Source of the DNA: Apostichopus californicus
Lineage: Eukaryota; Echinodermata; Holothuroidea; Aspidochirotida; Stichopodidae
Reading direction: 5' to 3'
NCBI GenBank assembly: GCA_020650975.1
Contig: JAIPMN010020266.1
Coordinates: forward strand, 1 to 27,446
Length of the DNA stretch: 27,446 nt
Shown here: one piece after another, positions 1 through 10,400 of the stretch
How the letters are laid out: each line of letters opens with the position of its first letter
How positions within the stretch are numbered: the stretch's first letter is position 1
Translations under genes and position numbers: made by a program
Notes under the pieces: generated by a model
Seen by the model: only the letters and a program-made list of their open reading frames with translations
Told to the model about the DNA's origin: nothing
Database searches by the model: none

Positions 1-155
1 GTCTGTTTTCTGTGCGTGTTTTTGTCCCTTCTGTTACTGTACTTGTCATTTAGCCTCTGAAGAAGATCCTGCTAGGATCGAAACGTCAGGCCAACTTACT
101 TTAACACATTCTATTACACAGGCTCTTTAGTGGATAAGCAGTTTGCTAACAGTTT
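1..155 (+). mobile_element. Penelope-type terminal repeat fragment, copy A
   Basis: Repeat sequence that recurs inverted at about 3380-3525 (copy B) and in part at 3569-3657 (copy C). Shared landmarks are the TTTTTGTCCCTTCTGTTA-like lead, the hammerhead-like core, then CAGGCCAACTTACTTT, ACACAGGCTCTTTA and GCAGTTTGCTAACAGTTTT. It lies in the intron before the arylsulfatase last exon. Penelope-like elements are known to carry hammerhead motifs in their terminal repeats; no reverse transcriptase or GIY-YIG frame is present here, so the family name rests on the ribozyme-like core alone. Confidence 0.5.
53..91 (+). ncRNA. Hammerhead ribozyme-like motif (copy A)
   Basis: Parts in order: helix I 5' strand GCCT (53-56), core box CTGAAGA matching CUGANGA (57-63), one extra A (64), helix II GATCC/GGATC with loop TGCTA (65-79), core box GAAA (80-83), C and G (84-85), then UC (86-87) as the cleavage triplet GUC, and helix I 3' strand AGGC (88-91), fully complementary to GCCT. 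Helix III is only A-U plus C-G with no loop, so cleavage would need a dimer through the ACGU palindrome, as proposed for other short-helix-III retroelement hammerheads. The extra A before helix II is non-canonical. Activity is unproven. Confidence 0.5.
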
Positions 156-467
156 TATTTTATTTTGAATAAAAGAAGGACTTATTACTGTCTGGTTCCT
201 GTTTGACTTTTTAATCAAGTTTAGTTTTCCTGAATATTCCATTGATGGTCATTGAGAGCTCTATCATCGTCCGAAGACACTTAAATCGGTAAAGGTGTTG
301 GCAAGTCGAACGATTCCATAGAAACAGGGTCAATGGAAGGAAGAGTGGACACCATCCTCTCACTGGATAATATTGTAAAGGAGTGGCTCCCTTGAAAGAA
401 CCTTCTTACACAATATATGGCTCTTTTAAACGTCGTATTTATAATCATGGGTCTATTTCATTTCCAG

Positions 468-733
468 GTAACGGGAGCTGGATTTCTCCTCCCGAGGACG
501 GAACACCCTCTGTTCACCCCAACGAGCCCACGTCCAAAAATCTGTGGCTTTTCAACATTAAAGAAGATCCTTACGAGTACTTTGACCTCTCTGAGAGTCA
601 GACTGATAAAGTCAAGGAGCTGTTGGGGAGATTAGACTTTTATTACAAAGGAGCTGTACCCGTCGACTACCCCGAAGGTGACCCAAATTGTGACCCCGCT
701 TTACATAACAATACTTGGTCCAGTTGGGAGTGA
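468..733 (+). CDS. Arylsulfatase B-like, last coding exon (partial gene)
   Basis: Terminal exon of a lysosomal or secreted type I sulfatase, the enzymes that remove sulfate esters from glycosaminoglycans or other sulfated sugars. The exon follows an acceptor (pyrimidine-rich tract ending TTTCCAG at 461-467) and its first two bases finish a split codon. It encodes 87 whole residues and then TGA at 731-733. Diagnostic pieces are LWLFNIKEDPYE followed by FDLSE, RLDFYYKG, then PVDYP and a closing DPNCDP...W, the order seen at the C terminus of ARSB and its ARSI/ARSJ relatives. N-glycosylation sequons NGS and NNT fit a secretory protein. The catalytic Cys/formylglycine and metal-binding residues lie in earlier exons outside the window, so activity and exact subfamily cannot be judged. 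Frame upstream of 468 stays open to 383 by chance but reads intron. Confidence 0.88.
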
Positions 734-825
734 GAGGGGAGATTCTGTTCCCATTCCAAAAGGCGATGGAAGTATATTTACAGCTCTGCAGATGGATATC
801 ATGACCCTTGCCTATATTTAGGCGA

Positions 826-972
826 GGGTCAGTATCTATATCTATGCAGATGGATATCAAGTACTTAAAAATGTTTTGAATGCTAAATAAATATTTTTAA
901 TATTATATTTTATCCTGGGTAAAAACTGCCTGGGATTTTAATTGGGGACATGGACCTAACCACATTTCCTCC
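826..972 (+). repeat. Segmental direct repeat, copy 1 (in arylsulfatase 3' UTR)
   Basis: About 147 bp running from GGGTCAGTATCT to CACATTTCCTCC, nearly identical to 1188-1334 with a few substitutions (for example TCCTGGG versus CCCTGGG). It includes the first good polyadenylation signal after the arylsulfatase stop. Confidence 0.9.
886..891 (+). terminator. Candidate arylsulfatase polyadenylation signal
   Basis: AATAAA 153 bases after the stop codon at 731-733, inside the duplicated segment. It is the first canonical hexamer downstream on this strand. The same hexamer recurs in the second repeat copy at about 1248-1253, giving a possible alternative site. Confidence 0.5.
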
Positions 973-985
973 CTTCATATATGAC

Positions 986-1190
986 AATTATGCCGCCCAA
1001 TTTGTGTCTGACAATATCAAATAATTTCATCAGGAATGTTCTTACAGATATGTATATCAACATCCATATAAAAATTACCTCAAAACCATCAATAAAATCT
1101 CCAAGTGTGTGCACAACTCACTTTAAAAACACTGGGCCTCTTTAGTGTGTGCACTGCTCACATTAAACACACTGGGCCTCTTTTAAAGGG
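986..1190 (+). repeat. Dispersed repeat, copy 1
   Basis: Runs from ACAATTATGCC through TGTGTCTGACAATATCAA, TTTCATCAGGAA, ACCTCAAAACCATC and AAATCTCCAAGTGTGTGCAC to ACTGGGCCTCTTTTAAAGGG. The same order appears at 3195-3385. Within this copy the 40-bp GTGTGTGCAC...ACTGGGCCTCTTT unit is doubled in tandem (about 1104-1183); copy 2 has it once. Confidence 0.85.
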
Positions 1191-1334
1191 TCAGTATCTT
1201 CATCTATGCAGATGGATATCAAGTACTTAAAAATGTTTTGAATGCTAAATAAATATTTTTAATATTATAATTTACCCTGGGTAAAAACTGCCTGGGATTT
1301 TAATTGGGGACATGGACCTAACCACATTTCCTCC
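1188..1334 (+). repeat. Segmental direct repeat, copy 2
   Basis: Second copy of the segment at 826-972, offset by 362 bp. The dispersed repeat at 986-1190 separates the two copies, so the block looks like a larger repeated element with flanking direct repeats, or a local duplication. Confidence 0.9.
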
Positions 1335-1519
1335 ATCATGGAGAGACCCTCAGTGAGCTCCTCCCAAAAACGTCTAACTTAAACGTTCTTCACTTGCCAA
1401 GGAAGCTGCTAATTTGTCTCTTATGTTATGTTATTGTGCCATTTAAGGAGATGGAATGTTTTAGTTTTTCTGTCAGTGTTTTCATTTTGATATAAAATAT
1501 TTGAATGTGAAGATTGTCG

Positions 1520-1945
1520 AGAATGGTGGTGTTAACAAGTTTATAGAATTTTCATAATCAAGGTAGTTGAAAGAAGTGTTGCCACCAAATGAATAAACAA
1601 ATCACTGTAGAAAATGGAAACACAAGTGTCTCTGTGATGTCAATCGTAGACATCAAAACCATATTTCCCAAATGAATAACAATGTTAGCTTACCTGTCCT
1701 GATGGTGGTAACAAAGGGTGGGGGGGGGGTAGGAAGTTTATCAACAGTGCTTGAATTCCCAAGTGAATAGAATTTGGTTTAACTGAGATGGTGGTGCTGA
1801 TAGTGGGGGAGGGGGTTCTTCATAGTACTTCACTTCCCCAAATGAATGAAGATTTTTGGCCCCTAGCTGTGTTGGTGAGAGGGAAGGAGGGGGGGGGGGG
1901 CGGGGTTGATATTGTTCTTCAATAGTGCTTCAATTTTGGTATGGA
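1520..1945. repeat. Degenerate tandem repeat with G-runs
   Basis: Three to four loose units, each with a GATGGTGGTG-like start, a G-rich run (1719-1729, 1806-1814, 1887-1904) and then TCAATAGTGCTTCAATTCCC or ACTTCACTTCCCCAAATGAATG. Unit length is roughly 85-120 bp with many indels. The G-runs could form quadruplexes on the + strand. No gene is seen from 1335 to 2840. Confidence 0.45.
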
Positions 1946-2844
1946 TGGCTCTATATCCGTTTAACTATCTAACACTGAAATCATTTTCTTCCTAATATTA
2001 AGCAATAAACTAGTAACAATTAATATATTATCTAACTTTTATAGTTTTATTTTCGTGATCCCTCTGGATACTTGAAGTCCCATCTATGTGATAATCATGA
2101 GTGAAAGTCATCTGTTGACAGACCTCTGTTTACAGAGAAAATTAGAAGGTGAAGTGTGTGACAGCAGCCATTTACTTTGTTCTTGTTTCCATTTTGCTCC
2201 TAAATCTTGGATTAAACCTATCAATAACATAATTTTTTTCATTGGTGAAGTACGAAAAGTTAAAGAAATAGAAAAAATATGGGGATCACTGGTCAACATT
2301 TTAAGATAATCTCACAATTCTGTATTTCCAACCAACAAATCGAACACGACAAAGAGAAAACATTGCTAGATACTAGGCAATGCAAAGTTACTGTTACATG
2401 CAGTATACTACATAAGTACATAGTCTTGAAGACATAAAATCATGGTGAAATATTAACTGTGGCTGAATAATTGTCTTTACCAAGGCATGATTTTGAATTT
2501 TGAAACCTCTCCCAGCATGTACTCATATTTAAATTGTTATCATTATTTTTATATCATTTTCCTTTTTTGGTATCACCTGAAATAACTACTGTCTAAATTC
2601 ACTGTCATCATACCAAGTCTTTCACAATAAATGAATGGGACATACAAAATTGACATTGTTTTTCTTTTATGCTTGTTTATTGTATATTTCTTATTTCTCA
2701 ACATTTACAACCCTCCCATGTGCCCGGAAATCACATCCCATTTTCACCAAATAAATTGATCAAAAATTCAAAATACTGCTCTGCACATAAATGATTTTTT
2801 ATGCCAGCCTCTGAAGCAATATCTTCACCACTAACTGCACCATA

Positions 2845-3091
2845 GGAGTGTTAGCTCAGCGGTTAACACTGGTGCCTTTCAATCATAAGGTCCTGAGTTT
2901 GAGTCACTCCAAGATTAATGTATGTCGTCCAGTTACAGAGTTGTTGGCAATTGACAAGTCATATTCATGGACACTAAATATGAATCTAAGAGACTCACTT
3001 CGGTCAGCTTGCGGCTTTGATAAGCCAATGATGGCTTCTTTGCGAGTTCCTGCTTGCAGGAGGATCTAAAATACATACATACATATATAAA
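2845..3091 (+). mobile_element. tRNA-derived SINE
   Basis: The head (2845-2915) resembles a tRNA: an A-box-like TTAGCTCAGCGGTTAA and a B-box-like GAGTTTGAGTCACTCC, with a mismatched anticodon arm CCTT/AAGG around an 8-nt loop. A roughly 150-bp unrelated body follows and the element ends in an ATAC microsatellite (3067-3091), the usual layout of a SINE with a simple-repeat tail. The RNA polymerase III boxes are degraded, so this is a fossil and not a tRNA gene. Confidence 0.7.
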
Positions 3092-3194
3092 TATTACATG
3101 GCCACAGAATATTGTGCAAACTTGTCAATTGCCCCAGTTTAAGTATTGTAAGGGAAGCAAGTAAAACAGATGAATGATGGTTCAAACCTCTCCT

Positions 3195-3385
3195 ACAATA
3201 ATGCCACCCAAATTGTGTCTGACAATATCAATTCAAGATATTTTCATCAGGAAAGTTCTTACAGGTATGGATATCAGCATCCATACAAAAATTACCTCAA
3301 AACTATCGATAAAATCTCCAAGTGTGTGCACTGCTCACTTTAAAAACACTGGGCCTCTTTTAAAGGGTCAGTATCTATATCTAAT
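3195..3385 (+). repeat. Dispersed repeat, copy 2
   Basis: Second copy of the 986-1190 repeat, from ACAATAATGCC to GGGTCAGTATCTATATCTA. It ends where the inverted Penelope-type copy B begins, so the two sequences may belong to one composite element. Confidence 0.85.
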
Positions 3386-3525
3386 TCGACATGACAATAA
3401 GCATGTGTAAAAGTAAGTTGGCCTGACGATTCGATCCTAGCAGGATCTTCTTCAGAGGCTAAATGACAAGTAATACTAACAGAAGGGACAAAAACATGCA
3501 CAGAATACAGACAGGTTAATGAGCA
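3380..3525 (-). mobile_element. Penelope-type terminal repeat fragment, copy B (inverted)
   Basis: Reverse complement matches copy A across the TTTTTGTCCCTTCTGTTA lead, the TTGTCATTTAGCC segment, the hammerhead-like core and the GGCCAACTTACTTTTACACAT tail. Its downstream end diverges from copies A and C after ACACAT. Confidence 0.5.
3421..3459 (-). ncRNA. Hammerhead-like motif, copy B, mutated core
   Basis: Same architecture as 53-91 on the minus strand, but the second core box reads GAATC instead of GAAAC. The change hits A15.1, which pairs with U16.1 beside the cleavage site, so this copy is expected to be inactive. Confidence 0.45.
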
Positions 3526-3545
3526 TGGTGAACACAAAAGAGAAA

Positions 3546-3571
3546 GATGTAAGAGGATATCCTCTTACATC
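3546..3571. repeat. Perfect 26-bp palindrome at an inverted-repeat junction
   Basis: GATGTAAGAGGAT followed at once by its exact reverse complement, no spacer. It lies between the inverted copy B and the truncated forward copy C and overlaps the first bases of copy C, marking the rearrangement joint. Confidence 0.9.
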
Positions 3572-3657
3572 CTGCTAGGATCGAAACGTCAGGCCAACTT
3601 ACTTTTACACATTAAATTACACAGGCTCTTTACTGGATAGGCAGTTTGCTAACAGTT
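3569..3657 (+). mobile_element. Penelope-type terminal repeat fragment, copy C (5'-truncated)
   Basis: Keeps helix II, GAAAC-GTC and AGGCC of the hammerhead-like core, then CAACTTACTTTTACACATT to GCAGTTTGCTAACAG, as in copy A. The CTGAAGA box and helix I 5' strand are missing, replaced by the palindrome. Confidence 0.5.
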
Positions 3658-4158
3658 TTTGGTTTTCCTTTGATGACAATAAGCACACGGAAAGAAAATT
3701 TCCTTCAGTCTGCGTTGTTTCATCAGTATCCGTCTGGTATTACCAGTTTCTGATGAAATTTCAAATAATTACTGCCCAGGGATGCACTAAGTGGATGAAA
3801 CATTTGATTCAAGATGCTATGAGAGAGGTGTACAAAAGCTCACAGTCCTCAGACTAGTCCTTGTACAAAAAAGTGGATCCTGAAAATGTTTTGGTGAGTG
3901 GCAGGGAATGTTTCAAAATTTATCTAGTATGCAGAGCTTGCCGATAAAGATTGAGCTAATTCTTTAACATCAATTCTATAGTCCATGTTAGTTTTCATGC
4001 TTTATCAGCATCAACTCTGAGGCATGAGGATCTCGTGGTTCGTTGGTCAGTCCTCATGGAATGTAGCGTTCCTAAGAGTTTGAGGACCCCTTTACTTTAC
4101 AATCCAAAATGCTGTGATCGGTCCTCTTGACAGTCAGCGCTCTCCCCAAGCCAAACCC

Positions 4159-4401
4159 CTAATTGACATGACGTTCATTTTCTCCTTGGCAATTATCCGT
4201 GGGATTTACTTCATCTGTATCAACCTGGTCTTCTGTGATTGAGTCGTTTTCTTCAGAAACCATGGCGACAGCCCCGTCTGCCTGTAGTTCCGAACATTTT
4301 TCTAGCAGGTCCTTCTGTTTCAAAGCTTTTGCAGTTTTGTACGGAGGATTTATGGGAGCTTGGGTCGGTGGTAATGTGGTGTATCCATCTCCGGGCTCTA
4401 A
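4159..4401 (-). CDS. FTSJ1: FTSJ1 last exon, residues 257-336
   Basis: Acceptor TCATTACAG; stop TAG at 4161-4159. Opens with LEPGDGYTT then [18 protein letters not shown], the conserved proline motif of the family, and ends in a poorly conserved acidic tail ([18 protein letters not shown]). No AATAAA is obvious on this strand between the stop and the repeat block near 3660. Confidence 0.93.
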   Translation of the reverse strand, partial: LEPGDGYTTLPPTQAPINPPYKTAKALKQKDLLEKCSELQADGAVAMVSEENDSITEDQVDTDEVNPTDNCQGENERHVN

Positions 4402-7400
4402 CTGTAATGAAAAGTATCATGTTAGTCTGTTATTGTTTCCTGTGACTTGAAAGGAAAATGATCATAAAATTGTTTGCAAAAACGTCTCAAGGGGCTGAAA
4501 AATGAAGAATTATGAAGCATCACTTGTTAATTGGTATAAAAAAATTCAATGAAAACAGCCTTGCTCAGTTCATGACACCATCATTAAAAACCTTTCAGCA
4601 GAATTTGTCACTGAATAATAAATAATGGAAATGCCATAGAACGTATTGTGATGTTTTAAAGAGCTAATGGATAGTTTAGAATACCTAGCCTATGTTTGCA
4701 TCACAACGTATGAACTTCAAATATGATGCAATAAAAACATTCAAGACCCTCCTGTAAGGTCACCATATTTTATCCAGGAAAAGGAGCACAAGATATTTAT
4801 GCTTATGATGATTTTCAGGCAATAAAATTATTCAGCGATCTGGGTTGCCTTAACACCCAGTTGGGACAATTTGTTCTATCCTGTAGTGTCATGTCCTGCT
4901 TCAGAACACTCGTATTGTCAGTATGAGCAGTATGAATATCATGTTTCTATCAGATAAAGGGTAGGAACTGTTTGTACTGTCAATACCAGTGCTTTGAAGC
5001 ATGATATGGGAGGACAGTTTACAGAGGTAGCAGCATTAAGAAATTGTCCAAACTGGCTGGCATCAATGAGTCATGCATGAATGAACTTTGCAGTTTTAGA
5101 ACAATCACAGCTTTAATGGCCTAGGTTCAAGCTGTCTCTACGAACCAGAGTCCAAACAAAGTCTAAACTTGGAAAACTTCCAGGGCCTTTTTTGCAAAAT
5201 TCCAAGGACGGTACATAAAATCAGAGTACAATTCTTGGGACACTATACACCAGGAAGCACATGAAATCCGGGGACTCACCAGAAATCGGAGACTTCTGGT
5301 CCCCCTTATTCTAGAATGGTATGCAGCATTACTCATCATGCCATCTTAATAAATACTCCATTTACTTGTGACATCATAATAAGTAATAATAATAAGTAAT
5401 ATTTATATAGCGCATAATCAGCAAAGCTGCTCAAAGCGCTTTACAAATGTAAAACCTAAAACAAATAGTAACAAAAACCAAACTATTAAATATATAGAAC
5501 CAATAAGGCAAAAAATGAGGAAATAAACCCAGAAATCACCTGTAGAGGGTAGGTTTTATCAGAGTCGTACGCACTTAGATCCCCACATGCAAGAAAAGGG
5601 ACAATCACTCGGTTAGGACCTTCTAAGTTGTTAAAGTTGGCATCTGCAGAGAAAAAGGAGTAGTGAAAGGAGCAATATTTTTTTTTCTTTCTTTTTTTCT
5701 GAAAACAGCATTAATTTAATACAAAACTTTTGTACATTTACAGGGATTGATAAAATCAAAGTGAACTTCCAACTAATATCATTGCATCTGTAATTGCCTC
5801 AAGAGGTGTATTTGAACTTTGAAATGAACTTTTCATTATACTTTTAATCACATTTTGTTTGCACAGTATGATTATTTATGGTGTTTTCATTTTCAGTCCA
5901 TTAACTAGTATGTGGAAACTAACATGAATGTCAGCAGAGATAATCCAGTGGGGGAGAGGGGGGTGTGTCAGGGGTGATACTTTTGGGTTAACTGTCCCAA
6001 AAATAACAATAACAATCATTCACCTTTTCACTGTCAAATTGAGCTGCTAAACCTTATCTGTTACAAGAGGGCACAGTTTTTACTACTTTGATTTTCCAGG
6101 CAAGTTTCCCACTTTGCCATGCCCATTCCCCCCCCCCCCACTCCCCTCCCTGCAGACACCCATGGTAACACTAAAAAGTATTTTTTCTCTCTCTAGATTT
6201 TTCAATCAACTGGCTAGTCCCATCACCTTGTGATAATAGTAATCATGAATCATTAATTACTTTCTCTGTAATCTTTATTTGGTGAAAACGTCTCCGATGT
6301 AAGCTACTTTTAAGTTAGTGATGTACATGATGATTTCTATGACGATGAAATATGAAGTATTGAAATGATTTGCAAAATATCATCTCCCATTTCTGATATT
6401 TTTTTAGTTAACGTTTATAAGCCTAAAACCAGCATTGCATGCTTCAAGAGTTTGCTATAGTTGATGCTGGTGATTATGACGCCATTTTCATGGACTTCAC
6501 CTCCTTCAAGTCACACCTGAAAACGCATCTCTTTCAAGAGCACTAGAATGATGGTTTCTAGGATTTTTTAGATTTTATGATGTTCTGTCGTGTTGGTTTT
6601 TAGGTTCTATCTTCAATTGGAATTTTCACTTTTTAGGATTCAAATTGTAGATTTTGTAGTCAATCTGGTTTATCGCTTTACTCTTCACCAGTGCTTTTAA
6701 TCATTTTTCATTCTCATATTCCTGTATTTATCTGCATATTGTATATGTATTTACTGTTTTATGTATTTACTGTTTTATGTCATTGTATATTCTAGATTGT
6801 TTGTAAAGCTCACAGATGCATCGCGCGTAGTGCGCTATATAAGATTTTATGTACATTACATTTTTCACATCCAATGAACTTACCATAATGATGGTCTAAA
6901 AGAGGGTTAGACATGTTTGGTACATAGCCCTTAGGTGGAGCATAGTTCTGACATACTACAAACGATTCTGCAAGGCAATAAAAAAGAAAGGAAAATATAT
7001 TTGCTGTAATTTTCTAAACATAGGCTCATTCAAGAATTTTATCACCTAAAGTAAAATAGATAATCTATTCGTAACTGACGAAAAAGTGAACGATTTGAAG
7101 AAATCTGTATAGTGTGAGTTAATACTTACCAATGCTTGAATTTCTACTGCTCTTTGGTTTGGCTACTGTAACATTTGGGAAAAATATCTTCAGTTGTGAG
7201 TATAGTAATGTGACGTCCTTTCCTCGAAAAATCTATTGGGAAGGGTGAGATGGTGACATTAATGATGTTGTGAGGAGCGTTGATTGGTGGAGACAAGATA
7301 AATACCTTATCGGATGACCAAACTTCCCGTTTAAGGATGCTGGCGCCAGAACTGGTAGAATTAATAAATGTACTCTTCCATGGAAGAATTTGAATTTTGT

Positions 7401-10400
7401 GTTCATATATCAAGTTTAGGAGATGGATTTCATTTAATTCTGTGAATGTCCTGCTTTTTCAAAGGAGAGAAATAACGGAAGAATGTGCCATTTGTGTTCA
7501 AATATCAAGTTAGGAGAAGGATTTTATCTAATTCTGTGAATGTCATGCTTTATCAAATGAGAGAAATCATTACCTTAAGTTTTAGTTTAGAAAATAGACC
7601 AAGCTCTTTGAAAATGGAATTACCGTTACATCTAAGAGTAAAGTCATTTCTTTAGAAATCAAGTACATTCTGAAGTGAAAAAACGACAACTATACATTTG
7701 TTCTTTTTCTTGTTGATTTCATCCTTGTCATTCAACGAGACGTTACTTTCCTTGTAACTAATTATGTTTCAATAAAGTGTTCTGTAAGTTACTGTCATCT
7801 TCATTTCATAATAATAAGATTAATAATATTCGTGGTTATAACATGTGCATATCCACCCGGAAGTGTGCTCAAGGCACGGAAGACACAGATATAAAACAAA
7901 GGAAAAGTGAATGAACAAAAAGAATTATTGGTGAACATAGATGAATGCTTGACGCATAAGATGAGTTTTAAGAAGTGTTTGGAACAAAGGGAGGGAAGCA
8001 TAACATCTGAGTTCTAGTGGTAATCCATTCATACTATGTTAATAGTCATTGTTAAGTCTATTGCAATGAGTAATTGAGTATGTAACTAATAAACTATAGC
8101 AGTCACTGTTATAGTTTTATTCTTGTTTATGTTTTCTTGTTGTTTATACAGAAATCAACATATTAATATAGACATAACTGTTTGTAGTACCTACCTTAGC
8201 TACGAATGCACCACCTGGTTTCAGTACATGTGTCGTGATGTTCAACGCCTAATGGAAGATGATGAGAACAAAATTATACATGTAATGTAAAAACAAAAGA
8301 AGACATATTTTATTTTAAAAAAAACAACAACTTTGGTAAAGCACATGATTGCATGAGATCACTGATTGAAATCACAAGCTTATCAAAGGCTTCAGTGCTA
8401 TTTTATTAAGGTTTTTTTTAATAGCTCTGGGTACCTGATGCCTGAAATGAAACTGATTTTATGCTAACAGGAGACATAGCAATAGACAGCTCAGGCAGTT
8501 CATTGAACTAGGGCCTCTGATGTCCAGAGGTCCATAAGGGTTGGATCCTAAATTTCAAAAACATGTTTTTGCATAAATGATTAAATTAGTACCAAAAACA
8601 TTCCAATGTCTTAGTCTCTTTATTTCACTTACAACTGTTTTTGTCTAGTTGACAAATTAATTGGCGGCCCAGTTGAGTACCAGATGTATCTTGGCACTTT
8701 CGCTCTAATATTACATATTTGCATAAAGCAGTACAAAAGTATTTCATTTGTTGCAAGGTAACAGATAAACCAGGTATATCAAATTATATGCCAATTTAAT
8801 CACATAATCTAGGTTTATCAGTATATTGCATATGTATAAGCCAGGGATGTGCTCAGGAATATTTGAGTGCCGGGCAGATTGTGCGGTAGTGTGATCCACA
8901 CCCTGGGAGTGGGATCTCATGGGTGGGGTGCCCCCTCCCCACTGGACAAATTTTGCAAATGAAGTATGCTTAGTTGGTGTTATTTTTCCTATTCCTTGCC
9001 ATGTATTCACCCAAATTTTGGTTATGGTAAAATTTGTTAAATTATCATCAAAAAAGTGCCGGGTGGAAATGTTTAAAATACTTTTTTTGCTGGGCGCAGC
9101 CGCCCAGTGTGAGCATATCCCTGATAAGCAGTACAAACATATTTCCGTTTGTTTCTAGGTAACAGATAATCCAGGTTTATCAAAACATCAACCAAGTTAT
9201 TTCAATATTCCAGGTTTATCAGTATAACACATTTGCATTTGGCAGTAAAAAGGTATTTCCGTTTGTTGCTAGGTAACTGATAATCCATGTTAAACACTCG
9301 ATATACCAAGTTGTTTCTAAAATCTAAATTTATCAGGCAATAAATCTGGAATTATCACTGGATAAACTGGGTTTAGCAGTGATGGTCCTTTTTTATATCA
9401 AATTATTTGATAATCCAGGATTATAGGTCAAAAGTCTGGTTTATCACTGAAAAACTGGACTTACCAGCTTACCAGCGAGGAATTTGCCAAAGAAGGGGCG
9501 AAGCTTGCAAACTATCTTAGCGTAGCGCCACCATGAGTTGGTGTGAAGTGTACAAGAAAATTTTGGCCAAAAATGCCTCCCAGATCGCTGGAAATGGCAC
9601 TTCCCAGGCCTTGTAAGTTGCATCTTAGCATTTTTTATTTTGAAATTACTAGCAATATCATAAAAAAATACAAAAAATATGCTCGGGGGGGGCGGTTGCC
9701 CTCTTTGCCCCCCCCCTGGCTACGAGCCTGACAATATATGTACCAGTGCAACTGACAAAAGATATGAGACTTACTGCAAGTAACAGCTGTGCTTGAATGT
9801 ATTCATCTATATCATGGAGACCTGTCACTGAAATCGTGATAAAAGTAGAAAAATGTTATAAAGCAATTTAAAATCAATCCTGTGTTTAATAGCAACCATC
9901 TTCAAACATATTTTGTTTTTTAACTGAAACCTTATAAAAAGATATTTGGGAATTAACTTTTTTCGCGGCAGAAACATGAAGTTTGGAGTGTTGAAGGCTG
10001 TGAGGTTGGAAACTGGTAAGCAAGGAATCAAATTTAATACATGAAGTTTAGCGCTTAACAAATGTTTTGTTTTTTATTAAACACAGAGTTACCATATAAA
10101 AATGGTTTGATATTACTGATGAAAATGTGTGCCTTTGTTTCTGCGAACAAGAAAGTGACTGAAGATAGCTTTCTTTGTGAATTACTTTAAGTATTATAAA
10201 ATATTCAGTTTAATAGAGTGCTTGCCTAAAATGTAATATAAACACTGTTGCCCATTGACTAGGCATAACTTTTACAATCACGTCAATTGATGGATGTTTA
10301 TATTAAACTATTGTACATGGATCAGTATCCTCTTGATACATCTACGGATATTAATTGATATTGTGTCTATATTTAATGATCTTTTCTCATGTATATCAAA

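Noticed and set aside
383..467. Arylsulfatase coding sequence upstream of 468
   Set aside because: The frame is open by chance; a pyrimidine-rich acceptor ends at 467 and the upstream residues do not resemble the sulfatase family.
2845..2915. Functional tRNA gene
   Set aside because: The anticodon arm is mismatched and the acceptor stem cannot be closed; a SINE body and microsatellite tail follow.
8744..9158. Overlapping 130- and 79-codon frames on opposite strands
   Set aside because: Both lie across the hAT MITE and the tandem array, with no transposase or other domain similarity.
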